Below are positions 21,521 to 33,944 of a stretch of 64,000 nucleotides of DNA, piece by piece. Made by a program: the position numbers and the translations under genes. The first letter of the stretch is position 1; every line of letters begins with the position of its first letter. The notes beneath the pieces are model-generated. The model saw only the letters and a program-made list of their open reading frames with translations, was not told where the DNA came from and made no database searches. The stretch lies in the NCBI RefSeq assembly GCF_000699445.3, contig NC_067196.1, positions 30,772,616 to 30,836,615 of the forward strand. Reading direction: 5' to 3'. Source of the stretch: Schistosoma haematobium (taxonomy: Eukaryota > Platyhelminthes > Trematoda > Strigeidida > Schistosomatidae).

Positions 21521-22195
21521 TTAGTCTTCTAATATGATAGGGACTTTAAACGATCCGCATTACTTCTCTATTATTCTTATCCCCTGTTACTCTTCATTTC
21601 TAGTCCAGTTAACTTTTTATTTTTATATATAAATGTTCTTAACAAGTATATGTGTGATCAGATTGTTCGAAATGTATTACGTTAATATATCATCACATAG
21701 TTCTGATAATCTTCGTCTTCTTATTACACCATCAAAAGGGACTAATTGCTTTAAAAGTATAATGTTCATTGATTTCATTCTAAAAAAAAATAATGAATTA
21801 AAATAATTTGACAATAAAAGAAAAAAGAAATTAGTAAAACAAAATTGAAATCTATGCATAATATTCTATGTATATTGAGCACGTAGTCGATTTGATTATC
21901 ATTTATATTATATAAAAATGAGTTTCATCATCAAATCGATGTTGAAAAGGTCAATTCTATGTGTTTTAAGACTTACTTAAAAGTATTTGTGTAAAAAATG
22001 TCTGCTTTTAGACAAAATGACCTGTCTTTTTGTTTTGTTTAAGAAATAAGATCATAATGCTTAGTCATACACCTTTAATATTAAATTTAATTGAAAAGTA
22101 TAATTGTTGTAAAAACTATAAGTTATTAGTTCTGTTTATAGAGTCACAGAATATTTATTTATCTGAGCAAATAAATGTTGGTACAAATGGGCACC
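21521..22195. other. AT-rich DNA, nothing recognised
   Basis: ORFs at 21677-21859 (minus) and 22030-22242 (plus) are AT-driven. Confidence 0.45.
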
Positions 22196-22530
22196 GAATA
22201 CATATGCTCTTTGATACTGCCCGGACGCCCAAATCGAAGTAGGTGGTCTTCTTACGAAGCCACACCCGGAACCTTCAATCTAAATGTCTGATTCACAGGG
22301 CAGTGGAGCAACGTAAGGAGATGCGGTCCCGTGGTAACCGGTGAACAACAATTGGTTCATATGCCATTTATTCCCTCAGGATCCTGGAGTCTACGTGCAC
22401 CATTGGTTTGGAATCAGGGTTTTCCAACTCCCATAGATGAATCATCTGTGTCCATCATCGCCGGACATTCGCTTTTCGTCCTCTCAATTTCGCAAACAAC
22501 ATCCCCGCCGCGAGATGTTATTTATTATAT
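22196..22530. repeat. GC-richer block, probably an unidentified mobile-element part
   Basis: Base composition switches abruptly to near 50 percent GC. The plus strand has an open frame (22331-22537) with PFIPSGSWSLRAPLVWNQGF and SIIAGHSLFVLSISQTTSPP. The look is that of an interspersed element segment or untranslated region, but I cannot name a family or a domain. Confidence 0.4.
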
Positions 22531-25154
22531 GAACTAAAGTAAATATCATTACTTCCATATTATGAAACAAGTATCTATTCAGTAATCATGGCTATAATTA
22601 CTCGGTAAAGTTGAAGACAAAGGAAATATTTATGAAATGAATATTGCTTAGAAGTTTTATGAGGGTATTGTCACTGAATAAATCTCAGCAACTGAAAACT
22701 TGTCAAGATAAAAATACTGAAGTAAATAAGGTTGAACTAAAATTTTCTTCATTTTATGAAATGGAGTTTTCAGAACTAAACAGTTTAATTATGACTATTT
22801 TATTGTCGTGTCGAACAACATTATTAACCCCTACTTCGTGAAGAAGTGATGTTTTTAGTTGTCCTGATGCCAGTGTTTGTGATTGGCTGTTTTCATTTAT
22901 ATGCTTTATCTAACAGTTGGAATATAGAAGTTATCAAATTTGGGAATTATCATAAAGACATGTATGCTAATCAGTTGGCACAGTGAATGAAACCAATAGA
23001 GATTTCGACAGTAGAAAAAGTACTTGATTCAATATGACACAATGAATGTACATTATAATTCATACACAATTGAAATATTTGTTAAGTTTGGTTGCTCTCA
23101 TAAAAGTGAATATATCGATATTAAATAATTTTAAACTGTTAATAGACCTCAGTTATTATTTATCATATAAATGATACTGAAAATAGTAACTCTTCTTATT
23201 GAAAAAGCACTGAACCATTCCTTAAGATCTATATTTTTGTTTAGTTCATCATTATTTAACACTCAACGAGATATTTCAAGTTATAACAGATCATTTCAAT
23301 AAATATCGGTCGATAAATTTACACATAACTGTGGACATAATAGTCATAATTTGAATCCAGTTTAAATCCACTAAATTAATCTTTAAATTGCAACTAACTA
23401 AATTTAGAAAGAAAACAAATCAGTTTTATCACAGCAATCTAGATTTAAAGACTCTGTTGGCATTTTAAAATTATTACCACAAACAAAATGTACTACTTAT
23501 ATATGAGTGATTATCTCTTTGTCTAATTATTATTTATAATAAAATTTTACTACTAATCTCCATTTTTAATCTCAATAAAATATTCACTATGTATTAGTCA
23601 GCTGAGATACATATATGTTCTTTATATAGGACAACATATAAATAAGCAATATCGTTTCCAATTAGGTCTTTATAAGGCTTCATTTAAATATGCAGTAATA
23701 TTTATATTCATATATGGAAAATATTAAATCAATCAATGTAGTTTATGAAATAATAGCAACAATAAAATAAATTAAATAACTAAACATAATAAATAAAGAC
23801 TATAAATTAATATTAAAGTGTCAGGTGTATTAGTATGGATTCAAATAATAGTTTAAAGATCCTCATAGAGTATTCAAAAATGATGAATATCTTAACGAGA
23901 AGTTGCTTTCCATTATGCTGTCATCAGGATCTACAATTACAGGTTTATTATTTTTGTGTTAAAATAGTAAAAGACATGCATGAACAAGTAAATAAAACGA
24001 TGTTGTACGTTATGAAAAAACAGTGAATTTTTGTATCTGTTTAAGTTCAAGTACATCCGAAATGTGTGATATGTAAATTTTAAAGGTCATTTAAGGATAC
24101 AGTTTGAAAATTTCTTTGTAAAGTGTTGGAGTTGCGATAAGTATAATAAAATGAATCATGTGAATAAAATGCATAGCAGGAGAAATGTTATCAGGGGAAT
24201 TGAAGTAAGAAATTCATGTGAAGTGTGAAAGATAACTGTGTGAATTAAGGGCAGAGATACACGTAAAAGAGGATTAGGCTAAGGGTTCAGAACATGGTTT
24301 AATTATGGAATGACCCAATGGAAGACAATAGTGAACAGCGAGGTAAATCATACTTCTGATCCCGATAGCTTCTGCCATGCAAATGAACCGTAATCTTGCT
24401 CCTTCAGGGTTCCTTTATTTTGTTATTAAATAACTGAACAAGGATGGAAACGTAGATCTTTTCCTAACCATTCTGGTACATATTTTATAAGCACACAAGG
24501 ATAAGACTTTCTAATTGCAGCCTATGCAACTAGTTCCATGTCACTAATAAAATTAGTTTAACTGTGAATGTAATATGCAGTGTAGAGGCATTAAATGTCC
24601 CTGCAATAGACATTCTAAATGGATGTGCAAAGATATCAACCCATATGTTCCCTTTAAAATCGTCTTATCTAAAGGGTTTTTTCTTACTGTTTCAGTTTTT
24701 ATCCTATCTTTGGGTTTGATTAAATAATTTTTAACAAATAAATGAACAAGTATTTAAACATTGAAAACATCAAAACTTGGAGAGATAAGCATTAAAATAA
24801 CAATCATTAAAATTACTAAAACTAGTTGATAATAAGTATGCAAATAATCATTATAAGTATATAATAAAGAATAGATATGAAAGAAGGTGGCGGAAAAACA
24901 AGTCAACAAAGCATGTGAAAAAGGTTAACAAGATCGTTTAATAGATTTTATCAAGCCCAAGAAGGGATAGTGGCACTTCGACTTTCTTATGAATACTCAG
25001 ACAAGGGTTGTTAGCTCGAATCCTTATGGCTTCTACTATATATATGAAATGAGACTGAACCGCATTGGGAAATGAGGATGGTATATGGTAAATCACTTGG
25101 AACGACAGCCATTTGACCAGTACCTGTAATTTCCATCTACTACATCTAGTTATT
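22531..25154. other. AT-rich DNA with repeat-like stretches of unknown type
   Basis: Mostly featureless. 24240-24420 and 24880-25150 are less AT-biased. The second contains gctcgaatcc, resembling a Pol III B box, so a decayed SINE is possible but not supported by an A box. Confidence 0.4.
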
Positions 25155-25249
25155 TCAACTGGAAAGGATTGCCCAGGGCAGAGTTAGGTGGAAGGTTTCG
25201 GCGGGCGGCTTATGCATCTCTATGAGAGGTAACAGGTGTAAGTAAGTAA
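25155..25249 (+). mobile_element. RTE 3' end, about 95 bases
   Basis: Encodes the decayed C-terminus (ELERIAQD-like gattgcccagggcagagtt, then ggcggcttatgcatc) and ends in the family tail gtaagtaagtaa. Severely 5'-truncated. Confidence 0.7.
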
Positions 25250-26124
25250 TTACGTTTAATTATTTAATATATTTCATTGTTATTAATAATTCATGAATCG
25301 GTTATATTTGTATAAATACTACCGTATATTAAAGTGAAGTTTGATAAGGATTTAATCGAAAACCATATTGTTCACTTGTATATGTTACTATAATTTACTC
25401 AATGAGAATTTTAAATATTTATTCCCTCTACTTATCAACTGTAGATTAGAGATAGTTTTTTATGGCCCTTAGCTTTTAATAATTAATAACTATAATTAAG
25501 AAGCATTTGATGTGTTTCAATTTTAAGGAGACTTACTACTTGAATACAATCATCACTATTTACTATCAATATGGAATCAGAATAATGAATTGAATACGAA
25601 TAGAATTTGACATTCTGTAGTATATTTATGATTGAATTACCTTAATTCATTTAAATAAAATAATTTCTTATTTCTATCAAATCAATGTGACAATAACTAT
25701 CAGAATAGAAAAAACCCTTCTATCTACAATTCAGTAAACGATATATTTATATATTGTATTAATTTCTTATCGATCAATGTTACTCGGATATTAAACCTTT
25801 GGTAGTACATGGATCACGCAGATCTATACAAAATCCACAAAACCATTAGAATTTTTCGGTGTGTGTATACGCGCGTTTTTTCTTAACGAACATGTATTGA
25901 TTTGTTTTTTTTTAATAGATATTCACTATTGAAATATTCTTGTATATTATTACACTTAATAAAACTGGAAGAGTTTAAGAAGGGAAAACAAGTAAAGTCA
26001 ACTGGCTTAGTCTCATGAAATTGTATAAAATATATTTATACGAATAGTTGTCAATATTAGAATGAATAGTTTGACAAAAATTGGACATAAAGAAGCCATT
26101 ATATGTGAAAATTATATTTGAAAT
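25250..26124. other. AT-rich DNA, nothing recognised
   Basis: No supported feature. Confidence 0.5.
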
Positions 26125-26212
26125 TACATCAGCGATTGAAATTTAAAATAATTCCAACGTTTCGTCCAACAAACTTGTTTGGACTTCTTCAGGGTAATAA
26201 TCAGAATATAGT
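26125..26212 (-). mobile_element. Penelope-like 3' region with hammerhead-like core
   Basis: The minus strand reads CTGAAGA, A, GTCC, a 13-base self-complementary loop (aaacaagtttgtt), GGAC, GAAAC. This is CTGANGA, stem II and GAAA of a hammerhead with one extra A between core and stem II. Such cores are known in Penelope-like long terminal repeats. No clear cleavage triplet or stem I is visible, so activity is not claimed. Confidence 0.4.
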
Positions 26213-26580
26213 TTTGTTAAATTTTTATTGAATACGAATTATTATTTACCATTCTAAGTTATGTATCTGTTTTAAATGTAATAATAATCCTTTCTATTTT
26301 ATCAATGACTTGTGAGTTATAATAAACGCTGGGATATTTTAAAAAAACTTTGTAATTGTTAAAGAGGAAAAACCGATTTGTTAGATTTATAAATTTGAGG
26401 TAATAAATTGAACACGGTATATAAGTACTTAAAAACATTCCTAGAATATTTATTTATTTTCGTAACTTAATGTACTCATTTTAATGAAACGAAACTATCT
26501 TGGAAACTTTATTGCTTACCCTGAAACTGGACGTATCGTTCCTTACTGAGTAATAATTTAAAAAATAAAGTAGATGAAAG

Positions 26581-26612
26581 AATTTATATATATATATATA
26601 TATATATATATC
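26581..26612. repeat. (TA)n microsatellite
   Basis: About 15 TA units. Confidence 0.9.
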
Positions 26613-26824
26613 CTCATCTTAACATTATCTGACACAAACGAAACATTAGTAACCAGAGCTGTATTATCGTCATTTAAAGGTTAAAATTGACACAAGTTAT
26701 GTATTGCTTGTACATACAATCTATAATAAGTTTACAAATTAGTGTTGATGGTCACTGACTTTGTAAATATACATATCCGATTGTCTATTTGTCTAGAGAA
26801 TGACAATCAACTAATAGATTGGTT

Positions 26825-27238
26825 TTTAATTGAGATCATGAATAGATGGATGTTAGACCATCATTGAGAACGTGGAATCACTGGATGGCTGTTTCGTTCT
26901 GGCATGGGACTCTTCAACAGTGTGCGTCCATGATCCCGCCGGCGGTAGAGACAGGTACCTACCTCAGACAATCGAAGACGGTCACTCAGTTTCGTGATTG
27001 GTTGAGATTATATAATAACACCGTTGGATACCGGCTCAGTGGTCTAAAGGTCACGCGTTCACGAGCGAGACAGAAGGTCCTCGGTTCAAGTCTCGCGTGC
27101 GGGATCGTGGATGCGCACTGTTGAGGTGCTCCGTACTACGACGGGACGGCCATCCAGTGCTTCCAGGTTTCCCATGGTGGCCTAACATCAATCGGTTCAT
27201 GATCTTAATCAAAAACTTACCACTCTCCACAACCCAAC
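26825..27238. mobile_element. Head-to-head SINE pair, near full-length right half
   Basis: Minus half (26825-26941): tail, hammerhead (TTGAAGA, first core base lost) and start of the tRNA-like part. Plus half (26942-27238): leader from cggtagagacaggtacctac, A box (agtggtctaaaggtcacgcg), B box (GGTTCAAGTC), decayed hammerhead, tail ending ctctccacaaccc. The 92-codon ORF at 26846-27124 runs through the pair and is spurious. Confidence 0.85.
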
Positions 27239-30200
27239 AGATTAGTAATAGTATAATTCTTTAATGAAATTTTTACCAACAGATGAAAAAGCTACTGGTA
27301 AATAGTTGCTTATGATGCTAAAATAATTTATACGACACAAATTGAACATGGACTGTGTCGTTTTGCATCTAGATAGTCTTCTCTCTTATAAAATTTTGCA
27401 AACTCATTAGCATTAACTATATAAGTCTTAAATATTTTAAAATGGTATCTTCATTGACATTACTCAATAGGCGATGAAGTTGTTTATCAAAAGTCACTAC
27501 AATTTTGTATCTTGAAATTGATTAGTGAACTAGTATGGTACAGTTTTAAGGTATTTTATAACCACATATCTTTATTAAATACATTAGATTAATGGTAGAA
27601 CTGCATAAAATCTCACTACAAATTAATGATCAGTATTGATATGTCAGATGTAATAGTAAAATTCCTCTAAAAACATCCATAATTTTCTAAAATAATCAAA
27701 CATATATTTTCTTAGAAAATTAAACATTTTCCAAAATATATTCACATGTACAATAATTTATTTAAAAAATAGAGACTGAAGACAATCTGAATTGAAATTC
27801 CTTAGCTTGGTTATATCAGTACAGAGTTATGAGTAAAATGCTTCTAAACTAGATTCTACAGTAGTGGACGCTACTCAGAAGGATGTTTGCAAGTATTATG
27901 AGGTAGGGTGTGACGTTACTAATGGAACGATAGCCAAACGGAGTGAAGAGTTTTGGTGCATCGAAAGCATGGAATCGGCATAGCACATGGAGACCAGAAG
28001 AGAAGACGGTTCAGATTGCAGAACACAGAGGAAGATGCACATGTATTATGTAAATACCTAATAACATTAAAAAACTTCGTTTGTTGTTATTTCATCTAGA
28101 CATTATAAGATCTGGTAAATTATTGTTGTTAAACAGCTATAAGTCGAAACGACCTACCTTACTTATATTTCATTTTTGACTTGTAGAAAAATATTTATTA
28201 ACTTTCCTAATGATTCGTAGTAGTAGACTCGTCAATTGTCATTCGTCAAACGAGAGAGTACCACGTTAGGTGAGAGGAGGTATTTGACTAGACACTCTGG
28301 ATTAGGTCTTGTACAAGCTGGTTTAATAAGGTGTACTAAAAACCCAGAGAAAACTAATGCTTCCTTTATAATTCAAACCAGTTTCAGCCAGCCTCATAGT
28401 TAGGGATGCTGCTATTAAGCTATATGACTTATTCACAATATTTTGCCAAACATTCATATGGATACTACTATTCGATTCAGAAAACGTTAAAAAGCTTTTT
28501 CTTTAGTTTAAGCAGAATATATGCAGGAAGGAATGATAAGCTAATCATTTTTTCCACATACTTTTCATTTTAAAGAAATATATCGAACTATTTTAGAGTG
28601 ATATAACTAGACAGATTACCTGACAGCCCTATGAATTAATGAATAAACCCCTCAGTTGAAGAGTAGTTTAGACTTTACTTATTAATCAGGTAGTGTTTTC
28701 ACAGAATCGTAGCATCTGATAGCAATCTTATATTTACAAATCATTAAATACTCATATAAAAAATCTTGGAAAAATAATTTCTAAATTAAATAAACTGTAA
28801 AAGCTATACTACTGAATAGGAATACTTAAATTTATGCATAAACTTCAATACTTCACTTATATGGCGGGATTAAGTGAACGTAATTTAAATTATATAATTA
28901 TAAGAACAATAAGTAGAGGTAAAAATGTATCTGTTTTTCTTATACCTATGAACAAAAATCAATTTGCAAAAGTAATTTTAAAAAAAGAAACTATTTACAG
29001 ACTTTTGAATAACTGAAATAACACTCAAACTAACAACATGAACGTTGATAATAAACTACATTTTGCAAATGCAATACATGGGTAAACAATTTGTTTAGTC
29101 GTTGAATACTCGAAAATATATTCAGCACTTTTTCTTTGGGTCAAATCTCTTCTTTCTTTCCTCTTCATTTTCTTCTCCCTTCATTTGAATTTACTGGTAA
29201 TCTTTTTTAATAAGTTTGGTTGAAATCAATGAAGGATAAATATAACTTGAATTAGATGCAAAAACAATTACTTAAGGTCCTATACCATTAAGTTCATACT
29301 TAGATAAATCATTCTAAAAACTGTAATTTTTAAATAACTAAAGTATTGAAGGGATATTTCATTTACTTAAATAATGAATCTTATATATTTCAATGAAATT
29401 TAGAAATAAATGACTTATTTGGGTAGAAAATCAGTCTGATGTAAATTCTGAATAATCGATGTGATTACATCATCATCATCATCATCATCTGATTTTCTTC
29501 TAGTGAGTAAAGCTTCTTATATTTAAAATCTAGATCAATCTACGAATTAAAAACACGTTGCTAATAATCACCATTCGTGACAAACTTAAAAATGTCTAAC
29601 CTATCTCAGAATAAACAGTCCAACGGAAATACTTATATTTTCAAAGTTGAGGAATATTTTGTAAGCACTGAAGGTTAATTACTGATATTACTCAAGAGAA
29701 TTAAGTTGATAAAATAACTTACATAGATTATTTATTATAGTCAATGGTTGATATCACTTCTGACATTTTGTTTTGTTCGTTTTTTTATTTATTTATTATT
29801 TATTTATTTTTAAGTTGACAGATTGCATCTGTGTTAGTAAATCTACCGTTTACCAACGAACCTAAGTTTGAAGCATCTAAAAATTATTTATATTTCATTG
29901 CACAATCTTCATTCATCAATTAAATACTTTCCTGAGCAAAGTCATGTATACATTTGTTTAAATGTATTTATGTCAACAAAGTTATGTCATGACCTCAGAC
30001 AAAAAACAACGCAAGTAAGATGGATATTCATACTGTACACTACTCCATTTCTTATATTTATGTCATATTATTTCTTATATAAATAATTAACCTGACTTCT
30101 TGTATCGCAAAGTGATTCAGTTTGTTTTACACTTATTTTTAAAAAGAGTCAGCTTATTTGTATGCCTTAATTGGTTAAATTCTATTTCGAAATAATGTAT

Positions 30201-30957
30201 GAATATTGAAAATTTTATAGAATTTTGTGGTCAAATTATGTAGTAGGATCAATTGTTTAATAGTTATTAACATAAACTGTGCCAATTTATTGTCATTTGT
30301 CCATTACATAAACCGACAATAAGATGAAACACTGTTTATTTAGTATTACCAAATGACATATCATAGTTATATGAATTCATTTGTATTTAGATCACATATT
30401 TTTTTTGTATATACTAAATATGATCACATAGTGATTGTTAACTCTTATAACTAATATGAAATAAGTAAGCACTAATTTATGTTTATTTGGGAAATATATA
30501 AATTAAGAAATCCGCTCTCTTTATATGACCCTAGTCATATGGTCTTGTTAACTATTTAAAAATAGAATAAATAATTGTGTTTTTTTTAAAAATGTGAAAT
30601 TCGGTGCCATAGTATAAATTAGTTACTCTAAGCAAATCAAAAAACAAAAAAAAAATTAAACCTAATTATCTATACAAATGAAATTCACCATACTTTTTTT
30701 CATAACTTATAGTTACAGTTAATGTTTAGTCTGTTCATGTAAGAATATATACATATATACAAATATTAATAAACAATATGATAGAACTAAGCTATTCATT
30801 TTATAAACATTCATAAATTTCAGTTTACAAAATATATAATAGCAATATTTACTAAACTGAATAGTGAAATGAATAATCGAAAATATGATCCAATTTACTA
30901 AATAGATTTGTTTGTAAAATGATTTAAAGAAAAATAGAAATAATCATTTATACTTAA
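27239..30957. other. AT-rich DNA, mostly unrecognised
   Basis: 27840-28060 and 28220-28400 are less AT-biased and repeat-like but carry no motif I know. A short (CAT)6 lies at 29470. ORFs 28834-29016 and 29868-30086 are AT-driven. Confidence 0.45.
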
Positions 30958-31210
30958 ATTCACTTGATGTTGTCTTACTTGTATTTTCCCATTGTTATTT
31001 AGGACTGTAATTGATCAGTCTGTTGTTGTCTTTTGTGTATCCTGTGCGGATTATCTTAATATAGCTTTAAGTCACAAGCTTTCTAAGCAAAGATAGATAG
31101 TGGCTAACAGTGGATGACAGGACGCGCTTTTCGTTGATGTAAACATCAACTCTGGTACATCCAGCTGACGAGTCCAAAATAGGATGAAACGCGCGTCCTG
31201 GATTTCATAG
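30958..31210. mobile_element. Sm-alpha head-to-head pair
   Basis: The minus half (30958-31136) runs from the antisense tail (cttgatgttgtcttacttg, ggactgtaattgatcagtc) through antisense gtggctaacagtgg to acgcgcttttcgttg inside the ribozyme. The plus half (31137-31210) starts with gtaaacatcaactctgg and carries a nearly complete hammerhead, ending just after stem I. Confidence 0.8.
31154..31208 (+). ncRNA. Sm-alpha hammerhead ribozyme, near-canonical
   Basis: Stem I atccag/ctggat with the upstream ggtac loop element known from the schistosome ribozyme, CTGACGA, stem II GTCC-aaaata-GGAT, GAAA, short stem III around gcgc, GTC cleavage triplet. The one core defect is the closing pair of stem II, G-T instead of G-C, which is expected to slow cleavage. 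Confidence 0.75.
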
Positions 31211-31338
31211 CTTAAAAATTCATTTATATTGTTTTATTATAATTTAGTAAATAAGTTTTAAACATAGACATATTTGATTAGTCTATTGATAGTATAGTTT
31301 AAAGCTAGTAACGTTGTATATATGATAAGTTACATTTA

Positions 31339-31452
31339 CTTGATATTGTTTATTTCAATCTTCCCATTGATGATTATGACTGCAGTTGATCAGTCACTTA
31401 ATGATATATGTGTATACTGTGAGTATTGTCTCGATATTGCCTTAATTCACAA
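31339..31452 (-). mobile_element. Sm-alpha 3' tail fragment
   Basis: Antisense tail: gatattgtttatttcaatc, gactgcagttgatcagtcac, gtctcgatattgccttaatt. It lies 130 bases after the Sm-alpha pair in the same orientation as that pair's left half. Confidence 0.65.
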
Positions 31453-32204
31453 GTATAATAAATTACATTGTTGATATCATATTGAAAGATCATTAAAATT
31501 TATTGCCAAAATCATATTTAATATAAAAATCCAAATGTTACTTTTCTGAGATGAATATGAATGTGAAATTATTGTAGCTATACCACAATTTTTCAAATAG
31601 TTATATATTTTAGTTAAAACAGTTGTTGTGCATGATGACAGACATTTCTTTAATGCAATAAATAGATTTAGTTTATCATGTAAATAGATCATTCTATTCA
31701 TATAAAAATATATCATGTAAACAACAATAGTAATCATTATGCCAGTAACTAACCGATTCTAAAGTTAAAAAAGGTTTACAGAATTAATATGCATTTTAAA
31801 TGTTATTGTTCCAGTTTTACTCCTTCAATAAAAATCAACTGTAGCGCATGCCGAGCACGTGGCTTTAACTGACAGTTCAGACTATCACACGACATGATTA
31901 CGCAATCACATGGGAAAATGTTTGACATACCATTCATTTATATGAATTGTATAACAATAGTATTATATACTGTTATTTCTAGTTCTTATAGTAAGAGCAC
32001 AGTAATTTTGGAGCTTATTTACGATATAAGGGAAGAAATACGTAAGGAACCTTCCAAAATACTTATCACATGATTTTATTTAAACTCTCTCTTTGATTAA
32101 GTAGCTTACTGGTCTGGTGAAATTTATGTCAACAGGTTTTAGTAATCACAATTTTTATTGCAGGCTCATCTAATTTTAGAATATATTTCAGTATGTGGCG
32201 GTAT
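31453..32204. other. AT-rich DNA, nothing recognised
   Basis: The ORF at 31477-31737 (minus) is AT-driven. Confidence 0.5.
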
Positions 32205-32557
32205 GTTTGGTGGCCTGCTTATATATCTGGGCTACCTGTTTCTGCCATTTAGATATTCCAACAAATATCTATTTTTTGTTTGTCTTAATACATCATTATG
32301 TCTATTAATCACATAACTGATTCAGGTGCATTTACGAAACGTTTACAACCCCTCACTGTAGAAGTTACAAAAAAGTACAATCAAAGACATCATAGTGGCT
32401 GGCAATATGCATTGAAAAGAATTAACATTATTCAGATGTCAATTCCTAAACTTCCAACATGTAACTGGTGATCACTCAATATTTATCTCCCAGATCGACC
32501 AAGAAATAAAGAAAGGAAACTTGTTGAAATACTTCGTGCTGAGAATTTTTATATTGT

Positions 32558-32826
32558 TAGTATAGGGGTTGTGGAGATTATTATGTTTTTGATTGAGATC
32601 ATGAACCGGTTGATGTTAGACCACCACTGAAAACCTGGAAGCACTGGACGGCAGTTTCGTCCTATCGTGGGACTCGTCAGCAGCGCGCATCCACGATCCC
32701 GCTTGCAGGATTCGAACCCAGGGCCTTCGGTTTCGCGCGCGAACGCTTAACCTACTGGACCACTGAGTCGGCATCCAATCGTGATAGTGTTTAACATCAG
32801 TGATCTCAATGATCTCAATCAAATTC
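32558..32826. mobile_element. Head-to-head SINE pair with target duplication
   Basis: The minus part (32562-32797) is nearly complete: tail, hammerhead, B box (antisense ggattcgaaccc), A box (antisense cgcttaacctactggaccac), start of leader. At 32798 it switches to a short plus tail (gatctcaatgatctcaatca). TATATTGT at 32550-32557 and 32827-32834 brackets the whole pair, so it looks like one insertion event. Confidence 0.85.
32637..32692 (-). ncRNA. Hammerhead ribozyme, fully conserved core
   Basis: Sense (minus): stem I gcgctg/cagtgc (six pairs, one wobble), CTGACGA, stem II GTCC-cacgata-GGAC, GAAA, minimal stem III with loop tgcc, GTC triplet. No core base is missing, making this the best ribozyme candidate of the tRNA-like SINE family in the window. 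It lies downstream of a tRNA-type promoter with recognisable A and B boxes on the same strand. Confidence 0.75.
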
Positions 32827-32862
32827 TATATTGTACCAAAAATGTAATATTGAATAAAGCCT

Positions 32863-33944
32863 CTATTAATAATAATATAATAATAATGATTCATTACCAT
32901 GCAATTAATATTCAAAGCTAAACACATAAATAGTCTTAATTGTTCAGATATGTTGTTTATTATTTTAAAAACTTATAGTTATAATAAGAACATATTTAAG
33001 TTTATTTCACTTTTCAGAATGTTTACAATGATTTACTTATTAAAACACAACTTTCGTTATTTTTGTTTCAAACTATTCGAAATGAATTTTGGTCATAATT
33101 TGTATTCACTTAGTGAACATTAACTTTCAGTGTCATCTTTTTCAATGGTTATTTAATTGATGTCATTCAGCACTGAGAAATGATTTCAAATTAGATATGT
33201 TTCCATGTCTGTTGTGTCCAACAAGATTTTATCCACTTATTCTAGATGTAAATGTATCACAACTTTAGTGAGTAACTACTTCCAAAATAACAATAAGTAG
33301 AAATAAACTGAACATTTTATTATTAAAAGTTGAATCAATCATGAACTGATATATTTTAGCAACATTATTGGTGTTAGATGGTTAGACATAATCTCTCAAA
33401 GACTCTGTACATAGATTCCATGTATTGGGTATTTATCTATAAGGTGTGTCTGAAATTTCAAGGTAATTAATGCCCTCTAGGGAATTAAAATTGATATTGA
33501 TAAATCTTCTGGATTATCTCTTCACAGAGTAGAAAACCTAGGTATAAGACTGGTTACCGGTAGTTTACAACCACCTAATTATTGTCATCTTGAGTTCTGC
33601 TCTTAATATTCAGTGGATACTAAGGACAAAACAATGTAATACAAATTAAACAGAGTCACTTTGTTCACCTGATTATACTGAATTATAAATCTACAATAAA
33701 ATAAAACGTAATACATTTAAATCTAAATGAAATGTCGACGAATAGCTTTCATAATAAATTTTCCTTGGATCAATTTTCTATAAAACAGTTTATCAGAACA
33801 GGGTTCGATGCTCTGAACATTGTGAATTATGTATTTGAATTCGAATGGTAAATAATATCAATAGTTCAGTTAACACCATATTAAATCATTGTATGATACA
33901 ATGATCTAATACAACGTCATTTGATATTAGTACATACACACATA
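32863..33944. other. AT-rich DNA, nothing recognised
   Basis: ORF 32899-33123 is AT-driven. Confidence 0.5.

Larger units (their letters stand above)
32205..32862 (+). repeat. Unidentified dispersed repeat R1, plus copy, split by a SINE pair
   Basis: Homologous to 18291-18815 (minus). It runs from tggcctgctt to 32557, is interrupted by the SINE pair, then resumes with atattgaataaagcc, which in the other copy follows directly on ctatattg. No protein or RNA family is recognised. Confidence 0.75.
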
